Assembly (NCBI GenBank): GCA_027924645.1
Contig: BSBN01000187.1
Span: 14,154,001-14,218,000 of the forward strand
Length of the DNA: 64,000 bases
Reading direction: 5' to 3'
DNA from: Cunninghamia lanceolata
Lineage: Eukaryota > Streptophyta > Pinopsida > Cupressales > Cupressaceae
The position numbers and the translations under genes are program-made. The first letter of the stretch is position 1. Every line of letters starts with the position of its first letter. The notes under the pieces were generated by a model. That model had not been told where the DNA came from and did not search any database. It was given only the letters and a program-made list of their open reading frames with translations. Positions 35,240-46,398 of this stretch are shown here, one piece after another.

Positions 35240-35755
35240 ATGAAGAAGGCAAATGTGACAATGTCTATGTGGGATTCCTTAGCAATCCCAGGTCAAAAGG
35301 ACATACTACAATCTGCTTTGTCTGATTTAAAATTGTCAGGTGATGCTACTGTCGACCCAACTAGAACCATCCTTACCAATTCCCCCCAGGACAGCAGCAA
35401 ACAACCAAGCAAGACTGTCAAACCACTTCCATTCTATGTGTCATTAATAATAGGAGATAAGCTAGTGCACAATTGCATGGTGGATTCTGGTGCAAGTAGT
35501 TCTATTATGCCAAAACAGATCGCAGACCAACTGGGATTGAGATATTAGCCCCTAACAAAGGGTGTGCTCCAGCTAGATGGCAAAGTTGTCAACACCATAG
35601 GTGTGATGAAGGACTTGAGCCTTACCTTGCATGCCTGTCCTAACATTTCTATCACTCATGAAGTGTTCATCATAGACCTACCTCCTCATTTTGCCGTGTG
35701 TTTGTCAAGGGAGTTCACACCAAAGATAGGAGGATATTTATCCTCAGACTAGTCC
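35240..35755 (+). pseudogene. Aspartic protease domain of the nested Gypsy element
   Basis: The active-site motif VDSGASSSIMP is intact, with DSG at 35483-35491, and is preceded by LPFYVSLIIGDKLVHNC. The downstream part includes VFIIDLPPHFAVCLSREF. TAG stops break the frame near 35546 and 35751. In an intact element this would cut the Gag-Pol polyprotein. Confidence 0.75.
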
Positions 35756-36060
35756 CACATATTTTTCAGGACCAGATATGGCACCAAAGTAACCCTAAAA
35801 TCTGAGTTGCTTTCAAATCATCACATAGAGCCCTACACTCCAAGTGTCGTTAATGCAAATTGCATTATCTTCGACGACCCTGAGCTCATTGCTGCTCCGC
35901 AACTGCAAGATGAGAGTATACCAGTGGTGTTGTTAAAGGAATGGGCCTTGGAAAATACCGTTGATGGTCTTAAAGAACACGTTCAAGAGACTGGTATGAG
36001 AATTTACATACTACATGAACCTGAAGCAGTAATACCAAATATTGTAAAAGATGCAGAATA

Positions 36061-36505
36061 GTAGACAGAGTAGCAAGGAGAAGTATGGAAAATGTAGTTT
36101 GATGGCTCAAGAAGCAAAAATGGATCTAGTGGTGGTGTAATGCTTGTATCTCCCTAGGGTGAGAGATATTATTCTACATTCTATTTTGCCTTTTCATACA
36201 CCAATAACACTGCTGAATATGAGGGATTAATCCAAGGATTGCAGTGAGCAAGAAAGAGGAAGATTGGTTGTTTACAGGTGTTTGGGGACAGTGAACTCAT
36301 TGTAAATCAAGTAAGAGGATTGCATGCTACAAAGAACGATACTTTGAAATGCTATAAGCATAGGGTGTGGGACATGATCGAGGAGTTCGATGCTTTCAAT
36401 ATGATCTCTATCCCAAGAAATCAGAATTACCATGTAGATAGGTTAGCTACAATTGGGGCTCAGTTCGACATACCCAATGATATTCAAAGGGAGAGGGTGT
36501 AGCCT
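36061..36505 (+). pseudogene. Extra RNase H-like domain placed before the reverse transcriptase
   Basis: FDGSRSKNGSGGGVML (FDG at 36098-36106), then NNTAEYEGLIQGLQ, then VFGDSELIVNQVRG are the D, E and D signatures of an RNase H fold. A tail ending HVDRLATIGAQF follows. This is separate from the normal RNase H after the RT (about 37860-38200). Plant Tat-type elements carry such an additional domain, but I know it between RNase H and integrase, not here. TAG stops lie at 36060-36080, 36095 and 36160. Confidence 0.65.
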
Positions 36506-36779
36506 CATGTAAATATAGTTGATAGACCCTCTATCCCCAACAATGACGTCCATTGGCAAGTCTTTGAAAGTGATGAGCAAGTCCTACGTTTTTTGTTAGA
36601 AGAGGATGAGTTCTCTGTGGTGAACCAAGATAAGCTCAGACATCAGTATGGCAATGATCAAATTGTTTAGTTGAGAACAAACAAGCCACCCAAGGGACTA
36701 GTAACATTGGAGTCTGTTTTTGGCACTGATGATCAGATGAAGAGGACCAAAACTGGCATGTAGATAAAGGAAGAGCATT

Positions 36780-38330
36780 ACGAGGAGCTGGAAATTTTTA
36801 AAGGTAAGCTTTTCAAGATTGGTAAAATCTATTTGCCCAAGGATAGAAAGGCTTTTATTGCTCTGTGCCATGAATTTGAAGCTGTGTTTGCCTGGGATTA
36901 TTCAGACCTAAAAGGGTTTGACCCTCACATAGCCTAGCATACCATAGAACTGGAGCCAGGCGCAAAACCTGTAAGGTAGAAGCAAAGGCCCTTAAACCCA
37001 AAGCTCAAGCCCCTGATGATTAAAGAATTGACCAAGTTGATCGAGTGAAAGATCATTTTCCTGATCAAACATACTTCTTGGGTATCCAACCTCATCCTTG
37101 TGAGAAAAAAGAATGGAGAGATCAGACTGTGTGTCAATTTTAGAGACCTAAATAGAGCCTCCCTGAAGGACCACTACCAGCTGCCCTCAATGGAGTAGAT
37201 CCTACAGGTAGTAGCTGGCTCAGAGCGATTCTCCTTGGTTGACGATTTTTCTAGCTATAATCAAATATTAGTCAAGGAGGAGGATCGGTATAAAACTACT
37301 TTTACTACCAAATGGGGCACCATGGCCTACAAAAGAATGCCTTTTGGTCTATCGAATGCTGGCTCAACTTTTCAGTGGGCTATAGACATGGCTTTCAAGG
37401 GTTTGCTTTACAAATTGGTGTTGGTGTACCTAGATGATATCATAGTCTTTTCCAAGAATGCGTCTGAGCATTTATTCCATTTGAGGCAAGTATTTGAGAG
37501 ATGCAGAGAGTTTGGGATATCTCTTAATCCGAAAAAATGCATTTTCACTGTACATGAGGGCAAGTTGCTAGGGCACATTGTGTCAAAAGAGGGCATTACC
37601 ATTGATGTAGAAAGGGTAAGAGCTATTCTGGAATTGCCCTTACCTAGCCACAAGAAAGGATTTCAAAATTTTATTGGCAGAATTAACTTTTTGCGAAGGT
37701 TTATACCAGACATTGCAAATCTTTTGAAGCCTTTGACATCCATGTTAAGAAAGAATGTAGTTTTCAGTTGGACAAAAGAGGCCAGACTCAGTTTTGATTC
37801 CATAAAAGAAGTGTTGTCAGCTACACCAACCCTGGTAAATCCTGATTCTCCAAGGATTTTATTTTGTATGCTTATGGCAGTCTGGATACCATTTCTACAA
37901 TTCTGGTACAACAACAAAGGGAAGGCTTTGAACAGCCAATTGCTTTTTTCAGCCAAGGCCTAGAAGAGTATGAACAGAAGTATAGCTTCATTGAGAAGCA
38001 CATCCTTGTAGTGGTGAGAAGCCTCAAGAAATTCAGACATCTTATTTCTAATAATAAGATACATTTAATGGTCGCCCACCCTGGCATGAAGGAGTTCCTA
38101 TTAAGTAAGGACGTCAATGAGAAAAGAGCCGGTTAGATCACCAAGGTCATGGAGTATGATGTTGACATCAAAGTAACCAAGCTCGTTTGAGGGAGAGGAC
38201 TCAGCGAACAGCTTGCCGCCAGTCCTAAAAATGAAGCAAGCAAGGAAGCATTTCTGGCCGTTGGAAGTGAGCATCAGACAGATACAGCAGCAACGAGCAC
38301 AGGTTGGGTTCACAGTATGATCCATTTTTT
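36780..38330 (+). pseudogene. Reverse transcriptase and RNase H of the nested Gypsy element
   Basis: The RT runs from ELEPGAKPVR near 36945 through LCVNFRDLNRASLKD, SLVDDFSSYNQI, PFGLSNAGSTFQ and the catalytic VYLDDIIVFS (YLDD at 37427-37438). The connection domain follows (FLRRFIPDIANLLKPL). A one-base frameshift near 37855 moves the RNase H (EYEQKYSFIEKHILVVV) to another frame. Stops include a TAG inside the conserved PVRQK block near 36978 and a TGA near 37047. Confidence 0.85.
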
Positions 38331-38394
38331 GTAGACTGGTGAGTGTCCAGCAGGGTTAGATAGAGCCAAGAGAAGATACTTTAGACTACAGTCT

Positions 38395-39561
38395 ATCCCA
38401 TACGTTCTAATCAATGGCATCCTTTTCTAGAAAGATTTTAATGGCGTATTGTTAAGATGCATCGATGAAACTCAGACTGACAGGGTGTTTCGTGAGTTTC
38501 ATGATGCAGCAGTAGGGGGTCATTTTGCCCCAAGGACTACTACTTGGAAGATAATGAGAGCTGGATATTACTGGCCTAGCTTATTTAAGGATGCTCATGA
38601 TTGGGCCAGAAAGTGTGTAAAGTGTGCCATTTTTGTAGGCAAGGAAAGACTGCCAGCTCTACCCCTGTAGCCAATTCAAGTAGAGCAACCCTTCATGAGA
38701 TGGGGCATTGATTTCATAGGCCTCATCAACCCACCATCCAGTGCAGGCCATAGGTGGGTGCTTATAGCAACTGATTACTTCACAAGGTGGACTGAGGCGG
38801 TGGCCCTAAAGGAATGTAATGAGAGTGTTGTGTTGAACTTTTATAGTGATTTAGTAGCTAGATTTGAGGTTCCTGAATCTATCATCTCAGATAATGCCTT
38901 AGCTTTTGTTGGATTAAAAATAACTGACTGGGCTATGAAAAATGGGATCTATTTGGGCACTTCATCAAATTATTACCCTTAGGGTAATGGTCTGGCTGAG
39001 TCCACAAATAAAAACCTCATAAGGATCATCAAGAGAATAGTGGAAGACAACTAGAGGACCTGTCATACTAATTTAAGATCTGCTTTATGGGCAGATAAAA
39101 TAACTCCTAAGAGGTCCATTGGGAACTCTCCATATATGCTAGTTTATGGAAAAGATGCAAGATTGCCTATATCTGCAGAGCTACCAGCTCTTGACATCAT
39201 GAACTAGCTGGAGATGTTTGAAGAAGAATCCCTCATGGATGTCAGATATGCTTAGCTCATGGAGCTTGAAGAAATCAGAGACAAGGCTATGAAGACAATG
39301 GAGTATCATCAGCTTTAGACCAAAAGAAGTTTTGATCTGAGGGCCACTCCCAGAACTTTTAAGGAGGGTGATATGGTACTCAAATGGGATGAATTGAAGA
39401 GCAGGCCAGGGAGGCACTCCAAATTTGATTGCATGTGGAGCAACCCATTTCTCATTTCTGAATGCAAGGAACACAATGCATTTTAGTTATCAAATATGGA
39501 TGGACAAAATTTGCCTATCCCAGTCAATGGGATACACCTGAAGAGGTGTTTTGAGGTATGA
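38395..39561 (+). pseudogene. Integrase of the nested Gypsy element
   Basis: An HHCC zinc-binding part is visible (HDAAVGGHFAP and CVKC near 38500-38620), then the catalytic core: D at 38710 (WGIDFIG), D at 38890 (ISDNALAF) and E at 38998 (LAESTNK), a D60-D35-E spacing typical of retroelement integrases. A TAG at 38980-38982 replaces the Q of the conserved YYPQGNG block. The C-terminal part ends GIHLKRCFEV and a TGA at 39559-39561. At least five more TAG stops follow the core. Confidence 0.85.
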
Positions 39562-39853
39562 GTGCTTTGTAAATCGATAGAATAGGTCTCTATGCTTTCA
39601 ATAAGTGCTATTACACAATAGTTTAGATGCCTCTTTTGCTTTCCCTAAGTGCTATCTAGCATAGTTTCCGGGTTGCTGTCGGCATTTTGTTTGGCCCCTA
39701 GTCTTCCTGTGTCCTTCATTACTGTCATACTGGGTTTCTGAAGTCAAAATGTTTGTCAAGGTAGTTTCAGTCTTTTCTGACTCCATGGCCAATGGATATA
39801 AGGCCATTGATCATTTGTTTAGTAGGCAAACAACCCATAGAGGTCGCCAAGAA
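39562..39853 (+). other. Short 3' untranslated region of the nested Gypsy element
   Basis: Runs from the end of integrase to the 3' LTR. The purine tract before the LTR is poor (AGAGGTCGCCAAGAA). Confidence 0.5.
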
Positions 39854-42800
39854 TGTTATCCCATTTTCCTCTACCCAGAGTCAAATGGTTAACCTAGCAT
39901 TTCCTTGAAAATCCTTTGGAAATGTTCCTATAAAGCTTAAAATGCCAAATTTCCCAAGAACCTTACCTAAAAAGCCTTACCTTTGGAAAGAGCTTGAAAA
40001 AATAGGCAGGTTTGTTTTTTACACCACCCTAGAATTTGGCCAAATAAAGAAGTTATTCATGGTCAAAGTTTTGTTCAACATACAGTTCAAATGTACATTT
40101 GGCGGGCTTGCAATCTCTATCGGCCTTAGGAAATGCTGAAAAAAGGTAAGTTGTATGCATTTTGGAATGCATATCGAGCTAAGGAAATGCATATACAAAG
40201 GGGGAATCTTTTGCAAATTCCTTGGAATATTCCGTAGTTGTATGCATTTCTGAATGCATATCGGCTCAAAGGATGCATGTACATTTAGGGAATTTGTTGT
40301 AGATTCTAGGAATATTCCCAGTTTGTATATCGGGTCGCATAAAGGATGTAAAGAAGTATACAAGGCGAATATACATTAAAGATTCCCTAGAATATTTCGC
40401 GCTTGCATATCAAAAGCCTTGTATATTGTTTTGTATGTTCGCACATACAAGCGACTATATACAATGAAAAGTATACATTACGGATATATTCCATCAAGGA
40501 CTCCCTATTTGTTTGTCAGGGGAGTTTGTATATTGTGTTTGTATATTCAACATACAAAGGTGCCAAGATACATTTGCTATAGTGGAATGTACATTCGCCA
40601 ATGTACAAGGCAGGGAACATGCAAAGGCCAAGATACAAGCGGTGGGGTCCACGATATACAAAGGCGTTTGTATATCTACAACATACAAGGAAAGATATGC
40701 ATTTTTTAGGTTATACATTATAGGAATATTCCATCAAAGATTCCCACTTGCATGTTGGGGTTTGTATGTTCTGCTTGTATATTGCGATATACAAGTAAAC
40801 ATACAAAGGCATTTGTATATGGTCGAATGTGCAAGAGGTGGGGCCCGTGCATATACAAAGAGGATTGCATATGTTTTACATACAAGTGAAAGCGCTACAG
40901 TGGAATGTATATTGGGTTGTATGTTCAACATACAAGGCCAATATACAAGTAGGATATACAAGCCGAACCCGATGGGCTTTTTCAGGATGCTTTATAAAGA
41001 TTTGAAATCTGGGTTGTATATTTTGCAATTGTATATTGCAATATACAAGTGGAGATACAAAGGATGCATACAAGGTGGACTTAACCGAAAGTCAAATTTA
41101 GCATATAAAGGTTTGAAATCTGGCTTGTATGTATAAGTGCTTTGTATGTTTGCACATACAAAGAAATATATGAAGAAATGAGATACAAGCCGGACCCGAC
41201 AGAATAGTCAAATACAGTTAATGGTCTTTTGGGGTCCGTGGCTTGTATGTTGGAGATACAAAGGATTCTCAACTGGTGGGACCCGTACAAACAAGGGTAA
41301 TTGTATGCATATACAAGTCACGATTACAAAGGGTAAAGTACATGATTGTATGTGCTAGTTTGTTTGTATGTTTTGGTTGTATCTTTGCATATACAAGCTG
41401 ACATGCAAAGGCCGATATGCAAGGGAGTTTTTAGCCAAACAAGATGCAGTTCTTCAGCAATAGGTCCCAGTTTCAGTTCAATAGCAAATCAGGAGGTGCC
41501 ACATGGCAGTGGCGAATGCATATACAAAGGCTCTTGCACATACAAAGATGATTTAAAAGGCAATTTCAAATGCATATCCTGAAAGCGATTACAAAGACCT
41601 TTTAGGCACCAGAGATAGAGATACATGCAAAGCATTTTGTACATGCAGAGGTAGATTCAAAGGTATTTTAAGAGGCCGATATATATATATATATACATGC
41701 AAAGCGATATATACAAGCGGTTGACCAAAACTTTGACCGCCCATATCTCCTTCATCCTAGCAAATTTTGACATGCTATAAGAGGCAAAAGTACATATTTT
41801 TGCCTCCTTTTTCATTTGACAGGGTTTTTGGGAGGTTTTTTTGGTCTTCATTTTCCAGACCTAGCTTTGTACATATTTTGGCCGATAAGACATTTCAGCG
41901 ACCGTCTTCAAGATGCGGGAGACTTTTCTTCTCCACAATGGCTCCAGTTGGTGAGTTCTCCAGGTGCATTCATGGCGTATGGGCTCTTTGTCATTCAGGA
42001 CCATTTCTTGTGTGTTAGATGGTGAGTTTGGAGGTTCCTTCTCCATGTCCTGTCCTTTTTGTATCCTGGCTGCAATTTTTCTGCGATTTTGGCCTGGTCA
42101 AGGCATGGCCCCTGTCCCTTCACCATGCCTCTACTCATAGGCCCCCTGTTGCTGGCATTTATGGCCTTGATTCCATGAATCAGAGACTCCATGCTCTTCT
42201 GGCAGGAGTCTGACCTATAAAGACATGTAGACTCTTTTACGAAAGGAGGATGGTTGATTTTGGGGCTGTTATGCTACCAATTTTATTTTTAGTCAGACCT
42301 CTTAGTGTGATTGCAAGGGTGTGGGAATGGGACTCACTGTGCCTGAATCTGGCCTCTGCTATCTTCCTTTTATCCACTAATGAATGTAATTAGCTATGTT
42401 TGTATACCCCTACTATGAAATATCTCTGTATTGTAATAGTTTTTCAGACCTTCATGATTAATAGATGCTAATTTCTCACCTCTCTTATGTCTGGATTTCT
42501 ATGTTTTAATTGAAGTTATAGTATGTTCTATGGGTAAAATAGCTCCTCTACAGGTTTAACTTTCATACTAAAGCCTCAACCAGTCATAAGTCTATGTGAA
42601 TCCCCCTCCAGCAGCAAAAGATTCATTGTTGTGTCCACACCTCGACCACCATCGCTCACTAAATCTAGTGTATCACCCCTTTTCACTTTCAGTTTTCCTT
42701 CTAACTCTTTCCCCTGCAAGTTGTTTAGCACTAGGTTTAGTATCATTGCTCTAGGTAATAGGCTTAGAGAAAGGAACCAGCCTTCTCTGGAGGTTTGATC

Positions 42801-42899
42801 TCAAATTGCAAGGTCCCACACTTCGAGATCATTCCCATGTTACCCCAGATTGCTAAGGTCTCATAACTGCAGCAAAGGGTGCAAATTTGGGTGATAACA
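39854..42899 (+). repeat. 3' LTR of the nested Gypsy element
   Basis: 3,046 bp, TGTTATCCC to GATAACA, collinear with the 5' LTR. It carries the same TTGTAT/ATACAA array (about 40150-41720) and the same GAATATTC motifs (near 40222, 40308, 40390 and 40733). A small (AT)n tract at 41680 is not matched in the 5' copy. Confidence 0.85.
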
Positions 42900-42904
42900 G
42901 TTTC

Positions 42905-43330
42905 TGGCCCTTAGGCACAAATATATGATCTAGGATGACTCTAGGCGCATATCGAAGGTGATATCTTTCTAGGCACAATCTTCACTAAGTTTAGACTTCA
43001 CTTTACATCAAGGCACCAAAATGGATAGTTTAGAGAGAGGCAAAAATGTGCCCAGAGGTATGATGCTCAGTTTGATGTGTTTGATCAACTTTGATAATCA
43101 AGATGAATTGCCTCCCTTAAGGCGCCCTCCTTTATACTTTGAAACATCCTTTCAATATCAAGGCACAATTTTGAGGTTGTTTGGATGATGAAAGGCGCCT
43201 TGAGTTCTAGGCAGAGTTTTGAGGTTGTGCAAGTAGAGAAATGCGCCTAAGGTCTTAAAGTAAATTTGCGCCTAAAACTGAAAATCTTCGAGGTATGACT
43301 TATGGAAGCCTATAGCCCCAATGTTATATT
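42905..43330. repeat. GGTGCC-rich dispersed repeat, right of the nested Gypsy element
   Basis: AAGGCACCAAAATGGATAGTT (43006), AAAGGCGCCTTGAG (43193) and related phrases match the repeat left of the Gypsy element. This shows that one host sequence was split by the insertion. Confidence 0.55.
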
Positions 43331-44041
43331 GCATACTAAAATTAGGTAAGACTTAATGTAATCTCATAACCTCACCTTATATACAAGAGGAATTACATTT
43401 AATAACCACAATGGTCATCAAGTGCTCATAAGCATATGATTTTGACTATCTTATTCAAAACAACAAACATACTCTTTGCATCCCAATATGGTATAATAAC
43501 AAGAAATTAAGAAATATTTTCAATTGACCAACTCATAAAGAATATGGATCAGCATACTCATAAGAATATTTTCAATTGAGAAACTCATAAAGAATATGAA
43601 TATTTTCTGTTCAACATGATGATTCATTTTTTTTTAAATACAACTTTTATCTTTTAGTTCCAAAATGAGGTTTAGGTGATACTTGAATAACAATAGCTAG
43701 CTTATTGGATCAACAAATATCCTATGTAATACAATTGGACTTTAAATATTTGAAGTAGCCATCTACAAATATCCATTCAAATGTGGATTTATAATGCAAG
43801 TATGGATGCCATCAATAAAAAAGATTTGTATTAACCAAATATCCATATAGGCATACATCAATATCTGTCGATATAAGTATAACATATATACAAAATAGCC
43901 ATATAGGCTTACAAGAATTCCATATAGGCATATAATGTCAACTATATGCAATACAAAATATATGTCCACAAATGCCATATAGGCATACAACAAAGGAACA
44001 CAATAAAAAGTCATTCCCCTCTGGCTGGTGAAGAGAATAGA
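43331..44041. other. AT-rich, gene-free; four CATATAGGC repeats
   Basis: CATATAGGCATA or a close variant occurs at 43844, 43900, 43921 and 43976. The rest is unremarkable AT-rich DNA downstream of the minus-strand gene. A minus-strand frame at 43763-44014 comes from the repeats. Confidence 0.5.
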
Positions 44042-46095
44042 TCATGGGCAGCCTTTGATCTTTCTAGGGGATGGAGATGGATATGTGGGTGGTCTACTAT
44101 GAACCTGAGGGCTACTCCTCCTATTTAGTTCTTCTTGCATCTTTAGTTGTTACAATAAAAAGTATAGACATTAATATATAGAAATTACATGTTATAAAAA
44201 ATGAAACATTTAACAAAATAATCACTTACCACTACCATATAATCTGTCTCCTCACTTGCCTCAGTAGCAGGAATAGGCCGTGGTGATGTCATGTTCTATA
44301 GAAACCATCCAGATAGAAATTAAACTTCAAATCAATAATCTTTTGATTTTTCAAAAATAAACAACTATAACAATGAATGTAAATTGAAATTTACTAATCT
44401 GCCTCATACCCCTATCAATGCCATGGAGCTATGAATCACAGAGGTCACACCATGCTCCATTGCCCTATGAACATTGGGAGGTGTCTCCGCAGCCTACATC
44501 ATCTAGAAATAAAACAACATTATTCAATTAAGAAAACTATAATAGTGATGCAAATCATGGCTCCTAACATACACACACGTTCATCTAAACACGGAAGTAC
44601 ACACAATAAAACACACAAGTCAAATACAAAAATCTAGTAAGTATAATTCATTCATTAAACTATTTATTTTATTACCTCCGTGAAGCTTTGAAGTCCACCA
44701 CCGCTGGCAGGTGTTGCTGTGAAATCTCTAATATTAACCTATTCAACATCAAAAATCAGATATTAGAATGTCATTCATATAATGATTCTATTCACATGTA
44801 ATATTTATAATTGTTACTAGTTACATACCCCGATAGTAGATGATGTAGTGTAATATGTAGGTGGAGAACCACTAAAAACTGTATCAACGCTATGACCCTG
44901 AAATTTCATTAAAATCATCAAACTAAATTAGTTAATCTTGCATTTCAAAAATGAAATTTAATAAATTAAATTCAATAAACTTGCTAATATTTATTTGAGT
45001 ATCAAGGCTGAAAATCTCACTTAGGAGGGTATCTGTCATCACCATCTTCTCAGCTGTAGATGTAGCCTGTGCACCTACATCCTGACTATCCATGGGGTCA
45101 TAACCACAGGCTGAGCTGTAAGTCTAACAAGTATGGGGTGGGACCCTATTCCTCACACTATCTCCCAACCCACGCTGTGCTGTAGGATTGGCATGCTCTA
45201 TGATGCTTTGGGTCAAGGTACTAATGGACTGAAGTGTATCGACCTCAACACTCTCCTTCACAATGGAAGGGATAGAAACATGCTCATGGGTTGGTTTGCT
45301 AATTACTCATCTCATTGCCCATTGTGGGTCAACACGTGCCCCTGGTCTATCTTGTACTGACCCCCCACCTCTACCCTAGAAGTCCCGCATATCAAAATAG
45401 TTTGGCACTTTATTGAGGACAAACTTGCAGTAGAGTTTCCTCAAAAAGTATTCCGAGACCTCATTATTATTGCATGGAGGATTGTCAAAAACCATCCACC
45501 ACCTCTACCCAAAATTGTCCCTTATCACTTGGTTGTTGCACCAATGGATAGGGAACCTCTTGCATGTAATGGGTGGAGGTTGATTTGTTTGTGGGTTTGT
45601 GAAAATGGAATACAAGTCTAATTTTGTAATTTGTAATTTTTTCACGTCTTCATATGACAACATGTCTACATAATAGTCTATAAACTCTCTCCTCTTATCT
45701 TTCCAACTAGATATTTGCTTGCTAATTGAATCTACATTTGATAACATAAATTCAAGAGATTCAGCAAGCATGGACCTATGCAAGGTTCAAGTGGAAGGAT
45801 CTTTCAAACTTGCAATTATGTCTTCAATTTCTTTTTTATTGTTTTCAATTTGCCCCATTAGATTTTCTTGTGTTCTAGGGGCATGTCGAGTAATGGATGG
45901 AGGAGTTTTTTGTTCGATAGGTATTTCCTCTTCAGGATTTTGTGGATTTTGAGGAGGAGGAGGTGCATTAACATTTCTTGACAATTAATGAAATTTACAT
46001 CAAAAATCAACTCAAACCTACCTATTTAAAAATAAATTCAAACAAAACAACAAATAAAACTCACTCCTTTGTCTTGCTTGACGTCGTGGTGGCAT
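44042..46095 (-). pseudogene. Multi-exon gene starting beside the right terminus of the candidate DNA transposon
   Basis: Proposed exons on the minus strand: 46095-46065 (MPPRRQARQR), about 45984-45021 (proline-rich, then coiled-coil, then a larger domain with FPIHWCNNQVIRDNFG and FLRKLYCKFVLNKV), 44897-44829, 44738-44676, 44502-44410, 44295-44230 and 44140-44042 (ends KIKGCP, TGA). The last five are multiples of three and phase 0, with GT donors (GTATGT, GTAATA, GTATGA, GTAAGT) and AG acceptors. The join of exons 1 and 2, and of 2 and 3, is not resolved. In-frame stops are mostly TAG, with two TGA in exon 2. I recognise no domain; an accessory DNA-binding role is only a guess from the element context. 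The N terminus (MPPRR) loosely recalls that of the transposase-like gene (MPRK). Confidence 0.5.
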
Positions 46096-46230
46096 TTTTT
46101 TGATGAATTGGTAAGATTTTGGTGTTGAATTGACTTTTCCAAAATGCGAGCACACTTCTTAGGGTTTGCAGGCCACGGGTGTAGAGGAAAACAAAGAAAT
46201 GAAATGAGCACAAATGCTCCTTTATTTATT

Positions 46231-46238
46231 TATTTATA
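46231..46238 (-). promoter_or_regulatory. TATA box of the minus-strand multi-exon gene
   Basis: The minus strand reads ACTATAAATAAATAAATAAAGG. The box lies about 140 bp upstream of the ATG at 46095 and about 160 bp inside the right terminus, so the terminus with its palindromes would act as the promoter region. Confidence 0.5.
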
Positions 46239-46242
46239 GTTA

Positions 46243-46335
46243 GTCATAACGCGCTCGCATTATGGTTTGGTTTTGACGAGCCTTAGGCTCATCATTACCA
46301 AACCATAACACGAGCAATGCGCTCGCGTTATGTAT
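46243..46335. repeat. Subterminal inverted repeat with CATAACGCGCTCGCATTATG core
   Basis: CATAACGCGCTCGCATTATG lies at 46246 and GCGCTCGCGTTATG near 46318. CCAAACCATAACACGAGC lies between them and pairs with the first through GGTTTGG. A small GAGCCTTAGGCTC hairpin lies in the loop. The core is the same as at 20285-20450. Confidence 0.65.
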
Positions 46336-46344
46336 TATTTTTTT

Positions 46345-46394
46345 TTGAAAAAAAAATGGTCACTTTTTGGCCCCCCAACTTTTTACACTTACCC
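46345..46394 (-). repeat. Right inverted terminus of the candidate DNA transposon
   Basis: The minus strand reads GGGTAAGTGTAAAAAG, TTGGGGGGCC, AAAAAGTGACCA and a T-run, matching the left terminus at 19414. AATG follows at 46395-46398. Confidence 0.65.
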
Positions 46395-46398
46395 AATG
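46395..46398. other. Right copy of the possible 4-bp target-site duplication (AATG)
   Basis: Matches AATG at 19410-19413, next to the left terminus. Confidence 0.45.

Larger units (their letters stand above)
30383..42899 (+). mobile_element. Gypsy LTR retrotransposon, complete in structure but decayed (12.5 kb)
   Basis: Two long direct LTRs (30383-33420 and 39854-42899) flank a 6.4-kb interior with primer-binding site, gag, protease, an extra RNase H, RT, RNase H and integrase, all on the plus strand. LTR termini form TGTTATC...GATAACA. The LTRs differ at an estimated 5-6% of sites, mostly transitions, so the insertion is old. Flanks are GTTAT on the left and GTTTC on the right, not a convincing duplication. 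The element is nested in the candidate DNA transposon. Confidence 0.85.
19414..46394. mobile_element. Candidate large DNA transposon with inverted termini and internal telomere-like arrays
   Basis: The left end reads GGGTAAGTG and then GGGGGGCCAAAAAG; the right end, read on the minus strand, gives the same with about three mismatches in the first 33 bases. AATG flanks both ends. Inside are subterminal palindromes, a 4.2-kb telomere-like array, a transposase-like pseudogene pointing right and a multi-exon gene pointing left from the right terminus. A 12.5-kb Gypsy element is nested inside at 30383-42899; the same GGTGCC-rich repeat occurs on both sides of it. Without the Gypsy element the unit is about 14.5 kb. 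The superfamily is not established. The two ends might instead belong to two different elements of one family. Confidence 0.5.

Noticed and set aside
33650..39561. TAG used as a sense codon (recoded Gln) in this genome
   Set aside because: TAA and TGA breaks and frameshifts also occur, the LTRs are well diverged, and the pattern fits CHG deamination; kept only as a test for the TAG finding.
30378..42904. A 5-bp target-site duplication for the nested Gypsy element
   Set aside because: GTTAT and GTTTC share only three bases, not enough to claim.
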